Part shown: in pieces, positions 26,332 through 34,907 of the stretch
Numbering within the stretch: position 1 is the first letter of the stretch
How the letters are laid out: every line of letters begins with the position of its first letter
Source: an uncultured Aquimarina sp.
Lineage (GTDB): Bacteria; Bacteroidota; Bacteroidia; Flavobacteriales; Flavobacteriaceae
Length of the DNA stretch: 64,000 nucleotides
Reading direction: 5' to 3'
NCBI GenBank assembly: GCA_947489685.1
Contig: CANLEM010000005.1
Location: forward strand, 186,001-250,000
Made by a program: the position numbers and the translations under genes
The notes under the pieces: model-generated
What the model was told of the DNA's origin: nothing
Databases searched by the model: none
The model's input: the letters and a program-made list of their open reading frames with translations, nothing else

Positions 26332-26886
26332 ATGCAAGACGATTTAGAGCTTATTAAACGACTACAAAATCAAGATAATATGGCATTATCATTGATTTAT
26401 GATAAGTACTCTGCTGCCTTGTATGGTATTATTTTACGTATCTGTAAAAACGAAGCTAAAGCTCAGGATATATTGCAAGAAACATTTATAAAGATTTGGC
26501 AAAAATCAAATTCGTATAACTCAGAAAAAGGTAAATTTTTTACCTGGTCCTATAGAATAGCCAAAAATCTTGCCTTAAATTCTATGCGTAGTCCGTCTAA
26601 GCTCATCCAAAATGAAGATTTGAGTGTATATAAAGATAAAGATCAAGAAGAGTCCGAAATAGATCTATTACAATTAAGTGGTTCTTTAAAACAATTAGAA
26701 CCTCATCATCAAAAAGCGTTAGAACTGGTTTATTTTAATGGATTAACACATAGAGAAGCTCATGAAGAAATGGATGTACCTTTGGGCACATTTAAATCTT
26801 ATATTAAGCAGGCTTTAAAAAAGTTAAGAGAGGTATACCAGAAAGAACTTTTTATATTGTGGGTAATTATAGAAATGATGATATGA
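26332..26886 (+). CDS. ECF-type RNA polymerase sigma factor
   Basis: ATG 26332 gives 184 residues. Region 2 reads DKYSAALYGIILRICKNEAKAQDILQETFIKIWQKS and region 4 reads LVYFNGLTHREAHEEMDVPLGTFKSYIKQALKKLRE, the arrangement of extracytoplasmic-function sigma factors. The stop overlaps the anti-sigma start in an ATGA junction, so the two are co-translated. By analogy with SigK/RskA systems it is held at the membrane until the anti-sigma factor is removed. Confidence 0.94.
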   Translation: MQDDLELIKRLQNQDNMALSLIYDKYSAALYGIILRICKNEAKAQDILQETFIKIWQKSNSYNSEKGKFFTWSYRIAKNLALNSMRSPSKLIQNEDLSVYKDKDQEESEIDLLQLSGSLKQLEPHHQKALELVYFNGLTHREAHEEMDVPLGTFKSYIKQALKKLREVYQKELFILWVIIEMMI

Positions 26887-27662
26887 TGGATAGAAATTCT
26901 ATAAAAGATACAGGAATACTAGAACAGTATTTATTAGGTGAGCTTTCAGAAGATCAACAAATCGAGGTTGAAAACATTCTGAGGGAAGACGCCGAATTGC
27001 GAGCGTATTTTAACAAAATAGAGAATGATTTTGAAAGCATGGCTTTCGAAAATGCTATTACTCCTCCTTCACATATTAAAAACAACATTTTTGATACTAT
27101 TCAGAATCAATCTGTAACACAGCCCGATTCTATACAAGTCAAAAATCAACGTTCAACATATTTGGCAATAGCTGCAAGTCTCGCTGTTTTATTTATGATA
27201 GGTAGTGGTTGGTTATATACGCAATGGCAGCAGTCTAAAAATGATATGCAACTTGTACAGAATGAAACCAACGACTTAAAAGAACGTATCATCGTTCTAG
27301 AACAAAACTTGAATAAAACCAATGGATGGTATCAAGCCATCAATAATCCAAATACATTAAAACTAGTACTTAATGGTAATCAGGTATCTCCTGCTTCTAG
27401 TGCGATCACTTATGTAAATCATAAAGAAAAAACGATATTGCTCAACCCGCAAGGACTTGCAACATTAGATAGCGAACACACGTATCAAATGTGGGCTGAT
27501 GTAGAAGGAGAAATGATTGATATGGGAGTTATATCAGCAGGTCAAGAAATGATTGCTATGAAATATATTGATCATGCAGAATCTATTAATATTACCATAG
27601 AACCTGCTGGTGGAAACGATCACCCTACGGTAGAAAGATTAATTGCCAATGTGCTTCTTTAA
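26883..27662 (+). CDS. RskA-type anti-sigma factor
   Basis: Translation probably starts at ATG 26883, overlapping the sigma-factor stop (ATGA); the ORF track's 26859 is less likely. The 259 residues comprise a cytoplasmic N-terminal anti-sigma helix region (EQYLLGELSEDQQIEVENIL), a transmembrane helix near 105-122 (LAIAASLAVLFMIGSGWLY), a short coiled coil and a periplasmic RskA-like C-terminal domain (SEHTYQMWADVEGEMIDMGVIS, then ITIEPAGGNDHPT). It should sequester the neighbouring sigma factor and respond to an envelope signal. Confidence 0.92.
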   Translation: MMDRNSIKDTGILEQYLLGELSEDQQIEVENILREDAELRAYFNKIENDFESMAFENAITPPSHIKNNIFDTIQNQSVTQPDSIQVKNQRSTYLAIAASLAVLFMIGSGWLYTQWQQSKNDMQLVQNETNDLKERIIVLEQNLNKTNGWYQAINNPNTLKLVLNGNQVSPASSAITYVNHKEKTILLNPQGLATLDSEHTYQMWADVEGEMIDMGVISAGQEMIAMKYIDHAESINITIEPAGGNDHPTVERLIANVLL

Positions 27663-27674
27663 AAAATAAATAGT

Positions 27675-28037
27675 ATGTCGATTTCACTTCCCGTTATTAT
27701 ACCTGTTTTGCCATCGGCAGATATTAAAAGAGATCTCTTATGGTACAAAGAAAAAACAGGTTTCGAACCTTTATTTGGTGATCATATGTATGCAGGTATA
27801 AGAAAAGGCAATTTAGAAATTCACTTACAATGGCATGCCGATACCGAAGATGATCCCTTATTGGGTGGATCTGTAATCAAGATTTTTGTAGAGAATGTAC
27901 AAGAATTATTTGATGAGTTTGTTCAAATAGGAACAGTTCCTTCAAATAAATTAAGACGCAATACTCCATGGGGGACACATGAATTTAGTTTTTATGACCT
28001 TAATAAGAATGCCATTTTTTTTGTTGAAGACGCATAA
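27675..28037 (+). CDS. VOC/glyoxalase-bleomycin resistance family protein
   Basis: The 120-residue protein has the vicinal-oxygen-chelate pattern PVLPSADIKRDLLWYKEKTGFEP, NLEIHLQWHAD, and the C-terminal strand FYDLNKNAIFFVED, as in bleomycin-binding proteins and small glyoxalase-like proteins. It probably forms a dimer with a ligand or metal site, but the usual metal ligands are only partly recognisable. It follows the anti-sigma gene by 12 bp and may be read through with it. Confidence 0.88.
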   Translation: MSISLPVIIPVLPSADIKRDLLWYKEKTGFEPLFGDHMYAGIRKGNLEIHLQWHADTEDDPLLGGSVIKIFVENVQELFDEFVQIGTVPSNKLRRNTPWGTHEFSFYDLNKNAIFFVEDA

Positions 28038-28058
28038 TAGTGTCTAATACCTTTAATT

Positions 28059-28583
28059 ATGAGAAAAATATTAATTATTAGTGTATTTATTTTCACAAAT
28101 ACCTTTTTACAAGGACAAGAACAAAACGCTAAACACCTAGATAAGGTACAATCGCTAGAGAGTACACTCCAAACTTTGTATACAGTTATATCTGGCGAAA
28201 AGGGTGAAGAAAGAGATTGGCAATTATTCAAATTTCTTTTTAAACCAGAAGCCAAACTTATTCCTTCGGGAAAAGACAAAGAAGGTATTTTCAGGATACG
28301 ATATATGTCTCCTGATGAGTATATTAGCACCTCTGGAGCATGGCTAATAAAAAATGGTTTTTTCGAAAAAGAAATTCATAGAACCGTACAAACTTTTGGT
28401 AATATTACTCAAGTGTTTAGTACCTACGAATCTTTTAAAAGTAAAACAGATCAAGAACCCTTTATGAGAGGTATCAATAGTATTCAATTACTAAATGACG
28501 GAAATAGATGGTGGATCGTAAATATATACTGGAGTCAAGAATCTGAAGAAAACCCTATCCCGAAAGAATATCTACCTAACTAA
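28059..28583 (+). CDS. Exported NTF2-like protein, uncharacterised
   Basis: A signal peptide (ILIISVFIFTNTFLQGQ) precedes about 155 residues predicted to have an NTF2-like alpha+beta fold: a long helix around VQSLESTLQTLYTVISG, then FGNITQVFSTYESF, IQLLNDGNRWWIVNIYWSQES. The INSIQLLNDGNRWWIVNI strand pair is typical of exported SnoaL-like proteins. No enzymatic residues are assignable. It sits in a row of small rightward genes of mixed function. Confidence 0.72.
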   Translation: MRKILIISVFIFTNTFLQGQEQNAKHLDKVQSLESTLQTLYTVISGEKGEERDWQLFKFLFKPEAKLIPSGKDKEGIFRIRYMSPDEYISTSGAWLIKNGFFEKEIHRTVQTFGNITQVFSTYESFKSKTDQEPFMRGINSIQLLNDGNRWWIVNIYWSQESEENPIPKEYLPN

Positions 28584-28596
28584 TAATCAGATTTTT

Positions 28597-29049
28597 ATGA
28601 TATTCAGAAAAGCAACTTTTTTGGATCTTCCAACAATCATACAAATGATTGCCGATGATGATCTTGGGCAAACCAGAGAAGATTATCAGGATCCCTTACC
28701 ACAAGACTATATCGATGCTTTTAATCACATACAAAATGATCATAATCAGGAATTGATTATCGTAGAAGATGAACATTCAAAAATAGTAGGCACATTACAA
28801 TTATCTTTTATTCAATACCTAACTTATAAAGGAGGCATCCGTGCACAAATCGAAGCAGTTAGAGTTCAAAAAGATCATAGAGGAAAAGGTATAGGAGAAA
28901 AAATGTTTAAATGGGCAATAGTACGCGCACAAGAAAGAGGTGCTCATTTACTTCAACTTACCACAGATAAAAAGCGTCCAAAAGCTATTCAATTTTATAA
29001 AAAACTTGGTTTTAAGGCATCTCATGAAGGAATGAAACTTCATTTTTGA
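28597..29049 (+). CDS. GNAT family N-acetyltransferase
   Basis: The 150-residue protein has the acetyl-CoA-binding signature VQKDHRGKGIGEKMFKWAI and the C-terminal segment KRPKAIQFYKKLGFKASHEGMKLHF. The acceptor substrate (amino acid, polyamine or antibiotic) cannot be inferred. It begins 13 bp after the previous gene and is followed by the PD40 protein after a 75-bp gap that contains a hairpin. Confidence 0.95.
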   Translation: MIFRKATFLDLPTIIQMIADDDLGQTREDYQDPLPQDYIDAFNHIQNDHNQELIIVEDEHSKIVGTLQLSFIQYLTYKGGIRAQIEAVRVQKDHRGKGIGEKMFKWAIVRAQERGAHLLQLTTDKKRPKAIQFYKKLGFKASHEGMKLHF

Positions 29050-29073
29050 TTCTAATTTTATCATAACCTTAAT

Positions 29074-29124
29074 AATTGATTTGATGAATAATATCTATAT
29101 TTCGTTTTATCAATCAAATCAATT
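29074..29124 (+). promoter_or_regulatory. Hairpin abutting the start codon of the PD40 gene
   Basis: A perfect 12-bp inverted repeat (AATTGATTTGAT / ATCAAATCAATT) encloses 27 nt and ends exactly at the ATG at 29125. In RNA it would occlude initiation; in DNA it could be an operator. Confidence 0.5.
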
Positions 29125-30057
29125 ATGAAAAAAATATCAATACTTCTATTTTTTGTAATATCTATATCCGTATTTAGTCAAGAAAATGCTGAGGTGCGAT
29201 CCGTATTTCCTGAAATTATTTCGCAATTACCAACTGTTAGAGACTTTACCATCTCTCCTGATCAAAATGAAATATATTTTACAGCTCAGGGATACTTAGG
29301 AGAACTCTCTACAATAATAAAAGTAACTAAAGAAAATGGTGTTTGGTCCAAACCCGAGGTTGCTCCTTTTTCTGGACAATACACAGATCTCGAAGCAATG
29401 TTTTCTCCGGATGGGCTAAAACTTTTTTTCGTCTCAAACAGACCTATTGACAATACCAAATCAGAAGCCAAAGATCAAGATATTTGGTATATAGAAAGAG
29501 CAACCACTTCTGGTAGTTGGTCAACTCCTAAAAATATTGGAAGCCCAATAAATACCTCTGGAGATGAGTTTTATCCATCTATCGCCTCGAATGGAAATTT
29601 GTATTTTACCAGTACTGCCGAAACGTCAAAAGGAAAAGATGATATTTTTATGAGCACATGGGAAAATGAAAAATACAGTCCTCCTATTTCATTAAGTGAA
29701 GCTGTGAATTCTCCCGGATATGAATATAATTCGTATATCTCTCCGGACGAATCCTTTTTAATCTTTGGAGGATATCAACGTAAAGATGGATTAGGAAGCG
29801 GTGATTTATACATTTCTTATAAGGACAAAGAAGGTAAATGGGGTGCTGCAAAAAACCTATCCAAAGAAATTAATTCTAAAAAAATGGATTACTGCCCCTT
29901 TTACGATCATAAAACACAAACTCTTTACTTTACAAGTAAAAGAAGTAACATCAAACAAGATGTAACTCAACCAAAAAATCTCGAACAATTATTAAAGTTA
30001 CTAAATGCTTATGAAAATGGATTAAGTAAAATATATAGCACATCGATCAAATTATAG
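29125..30057 (+). CDS. Exported PD40/WD40-like beta-propeller protein
   Basis: A signal peptide (KISILLFFVISISVFSQ) is followed by four to five PD40 motifs characteristic of TolB-like propellers: DFTISPDQNEIYFTAQG, AMFSPDGLKLFFVSNRP, YPSIASNGNLYFTST, YISPDESFLIFGGY, and YDHKTQTLYFTSKRSN. Such proteins are common in Bacteroidetes envelopes, often with OmpA-like domains; here no OmpA domain is attached. Probably periplasmic; ligand unknown. Confidence 0.9.
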   Translation: MKKISILLFFVISISVFSQENAEVRSVFPEIISQLPTVRDFTISPDQNEIYFTAQGYLGELSTIIKVTKENGVWSKPEVAPFSGQYTDLEAMFSPDGLKLFFVSNRPIDNTKSEAKDQDIWYIERATTSGSWSTPKNIGSPINTSGDEFYPSIASNGNLYFTSTAETSKGKDDIFMSTWENEKYSPPISLSEAVNSPGYEYNSYISPDESFLIFGGYQRKDGLGSGDLYISYKDKEGKWGAAKNLSKEINSKKMDYCPFYDHKTQTLYFTSKRSNIKQDVTQPKNLEQLLKLLNAYENGLSKIYSTSIKL

Positions 30058-30118
30058 TATCGCACCTATTTAACAACAACTTATCTCCTTTTTATGATTA
30101 CATCAATATACTAATTCG

Positions 30119-30126
30119 TATTTTTG
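30119..30126 (+). promoter_or_regulatory. -7 element before the Cys-motif gene
   Basis: TATTTTTG matches TAnnTTTG and lies 21 bp before the ATG at 30148. No clear -33 TTG is present. Confidence 0.5.
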
Positions 30127-30147
30127 CCCGAAATTTAGTACTCATAA

Positions 30148-30534
30148 ATGAGAGTTCTTTTCTCGATATTATTAGTTTTAACTTTTACGATTAGACCTAT
30201 GATGGAGGTCAGCACAGTGCTGTACTATCAACTTAATATTGATTATATCGTAGACAAATATTGTGTGAATAAAGAACGACCAAGACTTAACTGTAATGGG
30301 AAATGCTATTTAATGAGCCAGATGAAAGCCAAAACACAGCCTTCCAAAGAAACATCTGAATCTATGGTTAGTACAGAAGCTTTTATTCCTCTTTTTTTTC
30401 AGGACAATTCAATTCAAATAAAAAACACACACCCTTTTCTTTCTGAACAATTACAAAATTGGAAATTAAAGAGTGTCCATTCAAAATCAATTCCCAACGA
30501 TATTGATCACCCGCCAGACAGTTGGCTTTCTTAA
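30148..30534 (+). CDS. Small protein with Cys motif, first gene of a TonB receptor cluster
   Basis: The 128-residue protein has an N-terminal signal/anchor segment and the motif CVNKERPRLNCNGKCYLMSQM (cysteines at 39, 49 and 53), followed by a low-complexity polar tail. Proteins of this type are found ahead of TonB-dependent receptor and PepSY genes in Flavobacteriia. The Cys arrangement suggests metal or haem binding, an inference. It precedes the receptor gene by 160 bp. Confidence 0.72.
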   Translation: MRVLFSILLVLTFTIRPMMEVSTVLYYQLNIDYIVDKYCVNKERPRLNCNGKCYLMSQMKAKTQPSKETSESMVSTEAFIPLFFQDNSIQIKNTHPFLSEQLQNWKLKSVHSKSIPNDIDHPPDSWLS

Positions 30535-30640
30535 ATAATCAATGTTTTGATACCTGCAGAGAATAGATTTTCGTACATCTATTCCACAAGTCAATATCAT
30601 AAAAATCAAATCTTTTAAAAATATAAAGATGATATTTCCT

Positions 30641-30663
30641 ATGGCCCAAAATCATTGGGCCAT
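30641..30663 (+). promoter_or_regulatory. Palindrome upstream of the TonB receptor gene
   Basis: ATGGCCCAA-AATCA-TTGGGCCAT is a perfect 9-bp inverted repeat with a 5-nt spacer, 30 bp before the receptor ATG at 30694. It has no T tract, so it is a candidate operator or 5'-UTR hairpin and not a terminator. Confidence 0.55.
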
Positions 30664-30693
30664 TGGGATCATCATGACAATTCATTATATACA

Positions 30694-32844
30694 ATGAAAA
30701 AATATATCTATGCCCTAATAACACTAGTGGCAACACAAATAGCGTATGCCCAAGAGCCACCTCAAGAGCAACCTACAGATAGCATTGGTACTACTGAAAC
30801 TCTGGAAGAAGTTCTAGTAACTTCGGCTAGTAGAGAAACGCAAAGACGTTCTGATGTGCCAGGGTCCATTGCTACAATAAATGCAAAGGCAATTAAAGAA
30901 ACCAAAGCATTTGGTATTGATCAATTAGTGAATCAAGTACCAGGTGTATTTATGTCGACATCCAGAGTCGCTAGCAATGAACAACATTTTATGGCCGTGC
31001 GTTCTCCAATATCGACCAAAGCATTGTTCTTATATCTCGAAGATGGGTTACAAATTAGACCTACTTCTGTTTTTAACCATAATGCCTTATTAGAAATGAA
31101 TGACGTTTCTTATAAGCGAATAGAAGTATTAAAAGGGCCAGCTTCCAGCATTTATGGTAGTGAGGCAATTGGGGGGAGTTTTAATTTTATTACCAAAGAA
31201 CCATCTGATAAATTAAGTGGTAGTGTAGGTTTTCAGACTAACGATTTGGGGCTTTCGCGCTATGAGTTCGAAATTTCAGATCGGGTTAATGAAAAAATAG
31301 GCTTTTATCTAGGAGGTTTTCATGCAAAAAGACAAGATGGCCCAATAGAACATAGTGATTATGAAAAAATAGTTATTACATTCAAGACCGTTTTTGATAT
31401 AAATGATACCACCAATTGGACTACAGTTTTTGATCTTATCGATTATAGATCTGATATGACAGGGTCATTAAGTGAAGCCGATTTTAATGGTGGAAATTTT
31501 GAGAGTGATCAAACATTTACAGAACGAGAAGCGATTGCTTTTAGAGTAAGAACTACCATTAGTACTTTCTGGAATAATTACAATAAAACTTCGTTTAATT
31601 TTATTGTTAGAGATAATCGAATGGATCAAAATCCATCATATAGAGTTAGACAGTTTAGAGATCAGGGGCAATTAACTGGTTTTGGTTCTGGAGAAATAAA
31701 CTCCAATCAATTTAAAAGTTTTGTTGGATTGATTCAACATAAATTAGATTTTAATGTTGCCAATTCTTCTTTAATTATTGGCGCAACTGCCGACTATTCT
31801 CCTCAAGAATATGTTGCTGAGACTACCAATATAATTGTAGATCCCGAAACTGGGAGGAATATTGATTTCACCATAAACTCAGGAGATTTTATATTAAATT
31901 ATGAAGCTAATATTTTTAATTATGCAGGTTTTTTTCAATACGAAATATCTCCTTTAAATGCCTTAAAAATAACTGCTGCATTGCGTTATGATGGTTTCGA
32001 ATATGACTATAACAATCTTGCAGATGATATTGTTGGCGTTAATGACGCCGTTGATAATTTTAATAACCTTACTCCCAAATTAGGTGTAAACTATAACTTT
32101 ACCACAAAATCAGGATTTTATGCAAATTACTCGCAAGGTTTTACTCCACCGCAGGTCTCAACATTATACCGTAATAGAAATGCATTGAGAGGTATAAAAC
32201 CTAGTCGTTATGATAATTATGAAATAGGAGGGTATTTTGCTTCATCAAAAATCAAATTAGACGGAGCCATTTATATTTTAGAAGGAAAAAACACTTTGAT
32301 TACTTTGCGTGATCAAGATGATAATTTTTTCAATACTAATGCTGGTAAAACCAGATCATACGGAGTAGAGTATGGTATTACCTGGACACCGATAAAAGAA
32401 CTATCCCTAACGCATAATGGTAGTTATGCACATCATAGATATATTGAGTTTTTTGATCGAGGTGTTGATTTTTCGGATACCGATCGAGAAACAGCTCCCA
32501 ACCTATTGGGGACTTCACTAATTACATACCGAAAAAACATTAATCAATATTTGGGTTTTAGTATTACGGCAGAACATGAACTCGTAGGTAAGTATAATAC
32601 TAGTTTTGAAGGACAGGTAGCTAACGAAGATGGTTCTTTTGATACTGCTACCTATGATGGGCATAATGTGTTTAACCTAAGAGCCACTGTAAACTACAAA
32701 GGTTTTGAAATTTGGGGGCACGCCTTAAATATTTTTGACGAATTGTATGCCGCCAGAGCTTCTTTTAATCGTTTTAGAGGAGAAAATAGTTTTACCATTG
32801 GCAATCCAATAGCATTTCATATGGGAGCCAGATACAATTTTTAA
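30694..32844 (+). CDS. TonB-dependent outer membrane receptor
   Basis: ATG 30694 gives a signal peptide (KKYIYALITLVATQIAYAQ) and 716 residues; the ORF-track start lies inside the upstream palindrome. A plug domain follows (LEEVLVTSASRETQRRSDVPGSIATIN, then VLKGPASSIYGSEAIGGSFNFIT), and a 22-strand barrel ends in the aromatic GARYNF. There is no carboxypeptidase-regulatory extension or SusD partner, which points to a siderophore or metal complex as cargo and not a glycan. The PepSY gene downstream supports ferric-siderophore or metal uptake. Confidence 0.95.
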   Translation: MKKYIYALITLVATQIAYAQEPPQEQPTDSIGTTETLEEVLVTSASRETQRRSDVPGSIATINAKAIKETKAFGIDQLVNQVPGVFMSTSRVASNEQHFMAVRSPISTKALFLYLEDGLQIRPTSVFNHNALLEMNDVSYKRIEVLKGPASSIYGSEAIGGSFNFITKEPSDKLSGSVGFQTNDLGLSRYEFEISDRVNEKIGFYLGGFHAKRQDGPIEHSDYEKIVITFKTVFDINDTTNWTTVFDLIDYRSDMTGSLSEADFNGGNFESDQTFTEREAIAFRVRTTISTFWNNYNKTSFNFIVRDNRMDQNPSYRVRQFRDQGQLTGFGSGEINSNQFKSFVGLIQHKLDFNVANSSLIIGATADYSPQEYVAETTNIIVDPETGRNIDFTINSGDFILNYEANIFNYAGFFQYEISPLNALKITAALRYDGFEYDYNNLADDIVGVNDAVDNFNNLTPKLGVNYNFTTKSGFYANYSQGFTPPQVSTLYRNRNALRGIKPSRYDNYEIGGYFASSKIKLDGAIYILEGKNTLITLRDQDDNFFNTNAGKTRSYGVEYGITWTPIKELSLTHNGSYAHHRYIEFFDRGVDFSDTDRETAPNLLGTSLITYRKNINQYLGFSITAEHELVGKYNTSFEGQVANEDGSFDTATYDGHNVFNLRATVNYKGFEIWGHALNIFDELYAARASFNRFRGENSFTIGNPIAFHMGARYNF

Positions 32845-32893
32845 AAATATGAGCTGCGGGGTTCTATAGCCTCGTAGATCTAAAAAATATGAT

Positions 32894-34147
32894 ATGAAAA
32901 AAAATGAAAATTTAAATAAATGGCTCTGGAAATGGCATTTTGTAGCCGGATTGATTTCACTCCCTTTTATACTTGTTCTTTCAATTACCGGGGGTATCTA
33001 TCTCTTTAAAACCGATTATGAAACTCCTAGGCAGAAACATATAAAAGAGGTAATGGTACAAGGAAACCCAATATCTTTTGAAAAACAATTGCAAATAGCC
33101 AACAAAAATGCTTTTAAAAAACCAAATGCATTAATCGTTTCGACGAAACCAAATCTAGCAACAGAATTTATTTCTGGACGTTTTGGAGGAAAAAGCAGTT
33201 TATATGTAAACCCATATTCTGGCAACGTTTCTGGGCAAATTATTAGTAAAGAAACCGACATGTTTAAAATCAGAAAATTACATGGCGAATTATTAATGGG
33301 GAAATTTGGTACTAAAATCGTTGAGCTTATTGCCAGTTGGATGGTAGTTTTAATTCTTACAGGATTATATATTTGGTGGCCCATACGCAGTTGGAATGTT
33401 AAAGGCTTATTTATTCCTAGAATACGACAGGGAAAAAGAATATTATTCAGAGATTTACATGCCATAATCGGTTTTTGGATATCGGGTTTACTCATCCTGA
33501 TTCTTGCTGGTGGTTTTCCGTGGACAGATGTTTTTGGTTCAAACTTTAAACAAATCCAAAAAATCACAAATACTGGGTATCCGGCATCTTGGAATGGAAC
33601 ACAATTACAATCAAAACCAACAGGAAAACCGTTAACGGTAGATCAAATGGTTGCCAAAGCTAATTCTCTATACCTTCCTGGTGTAGTAACACTTCATTTA
33701 CCAAAAGGGCCTAAAAGTATTTTTAGTGTTTCTAATCAAAATCCGTCTCACCTTAAATCACAGAAGAAAATACACTTTGATCAATACTCGGGACAACAAA
33801 TTTTATCCAATGATTGGGAAGATGTTGGTGTATTAATGAAGGGCAGAATGTGGGTTATGGCTTTTCATCAAGGAGAGTTCGGGACTTGGAATTGGGTATT
33901 GATGTTAAGTGTAGCATCAGCATTAACTGTAATGAGTATTTCGGCCCTTGTTTCTTATGTATTAAGAAAACGTAAAGGAACATGGGGTATCCCAAAAGTT
34001 CCTATAGCATTTAAAGTTGGGTATGGAATAGTGATCCTTATAGGAATACTCTCTTTAGTCTTTCCATTATTTGGAGCTAGCTTACTCACTTTATTAGTAA
34101 TAGAGTATATTAAAAAAATAAATAAAAGAAAGAAAACTATGGTATAA
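32894..34147 (+). CDS. PepSY-associated transmembrane protein (metal/siderophore reduction type)
   Basis: The 417-residue inner-membrane protein has the PepSY_TM pattern WLWKWHFVAGLISLPFILVLSITGGIYLF at the N-terminus, a periplasmic PepSY region, LHGELLMGKFGTKIVELIASWMVVLILTGLYIWW, and further helices up to the C-terminus. Relatives sit beside TonB receptors and are thought to act in ferric-siderophore reduction. Histidines in the helices (WHF, DLHAIIGFW, FHQGEFG) could ligate haem. It lies 49 bp after the receptor. Confidence 0.93.
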   Translation: MKKNENLNKWLWKWHFVAGLISLPFILVLSITGGIYLFKTDYETPRQKHIKEVMVQGNPISFEKQLQIANKNAFKKPNALIVSTKPNLATEFISGRFGGKSSLYVNPYSGNVSGQIISKETDMFKIRKLHGELLMGKFGTKIVELIASWMVVLILTGLYIWWPIRSWNVKGLFIPRIRQGKRILFRDLHAIIGFWISGLLILILAGGFPWTDVFGSNFKQIQKITNTGYPASWNGTQLQSKPTGKPLTVDQMVAKANSLYLPGVVTLHLPKGPKSIFSVSNQNPSHLKSQKKIHFDQYSGQQILSNDWEDVGVLMKGRMWVMAFHQGEFGTWNWVLMLSVASALTVMSISALVSYVLRKRKGTWGIPKVPIAFKVGYGIVILIGILSLVFPLFGASLLTLLVIEYIKKINKRKKTMV

Positions 34148-34247
34148 ATGGCTAATAGGTAAACCAAGATATGTCAAAATTGCACCTCTAAACCTGGAAT
34201 ATAACCTCGGTTCCATTATTAGTGAAAAAATAAACTTTAAAATTACC

Positions 34248-34382
34248 ATGGACATTGTAACTTATATTTTGATAGCCGCAATAGTATTTTGTATTTTTCA
34301 AATTGTAATTCAGATATGTAAAATGAATAAAATTGCAAAACAGCACAAAGAAGAAAAACGCAAAATAGAAAAGGAAAAATAA
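34248..34382 (+). CDS. 44-residue single-helix membrane protein
   Basis: This gene is too short for the ORF track. ATG 34248 opens DIVTYILIAAIVFCIFQIVIQ, one transmembrane helix, followed by a highly basic/charged tail (CKMNKIAKQHKEEKRKIEKEK) and TAA. It lies between the PepSY gene and a lipoprotein gene on the same strand, 100 and 27 bp away. A signal-anchor plus charged cytoplasmic tail suggests an accessory subunit or stabiliser of the uptake cluster. The coding pattern is consistent, but function is unknown. Confidence 0.65.
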   Translation: MDIVTYILIAAIVFCIFQIVIQICKMNKIAKQHKEEKRKIEKEK

Positions 34383-34409
34383 TATATTTAAACACAAATA
34401 AAACTAATT

Positions 34410-34841
34410 ATGAAAGCATCATTTTTTTATTCAATAGCAATAATAATAGTACTTTTTACATCCTGTAATCAACTTTCTAAAGAAGAACAAGAGTTTGATA
34501 TACTTATGCAACAGGTAATAGACGTACATGATGAAGTAATGCCCAAAATGGGAGAAATGAGTACACTAATAAGAGAATTAGAAGCTAAAATAGACACTAC
34601 CGCAAATGGACAGAGGTATGCCAAAACCCAACAGGATGTAAAAGATGCTTATGACTATATGATGACTTGGATGGGTGACTTTAGTAATACATTTCCGCAT
34701 GAAACAGATGATAAAATAAGTAAAGAAAAACTGTCATCGCAAATAAAATTACTTAAAGAAGAAGATATTAAAGTAAAAAAATTAAGAGATCAAATCAACT
34801 CTAGTATCAAAAATGCCAAAGAACTACTAGAAAAGTCCTGA
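34410..34841 (+). CDS. Helical lipoprotein, last gene of the TonB/PepSY cluster
   Basis: A lipoprotein signal (FFYSIAIIIVLFTSC) is followed by about 125 residues predicted to be almost wholly helical and coiled-coil-like, starting NQLSKEEQEFDILMQQVIDVHDEVMPKMGEMSTLIRELEAKI. Similar proteins in Flavobacteriia carry uninformative names such as viral A-type inclusion protein. The HDEVMPKMGEM region with His, Met and acidic residues could bind metal; this is speculation from the cluster context. Confidence 0.78.
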   Translation: MKASFFYSIAIIIVLFTSCNQLSKEEQEFDILMQQVIDVHDEVMPKMGEMSTLIRELEAKIDTTANGQRYAKTQQDVKDAYDYMMTWMGDFSNTFPHETDDKISKEKLSSQIKLLKEEDIKVKKLRDQINSSIKNAKELLEKS

Positions 34842-34907
34842 TTATACCGTACAATATAATTTATAAAAAAGTTTTACTTTAGCAGTTGCAACAAATCGCT
34901 TAAATCA

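Noticed and set aside
33016-33567. 183-residue minus-strand ORF opposite the PepSY gene
   Set aside because: It is a long shadow frame; the sense strand encodes a clear PepSY membrane protein.
34188-34397. 69-residue minus-strand ORF opposite the 44-residue membrane protein
   Set aside because: It is Phe-rich translation of an A-rich coding strand; the plus-strand frame has a clean helix plus charged tail and fits the operon.
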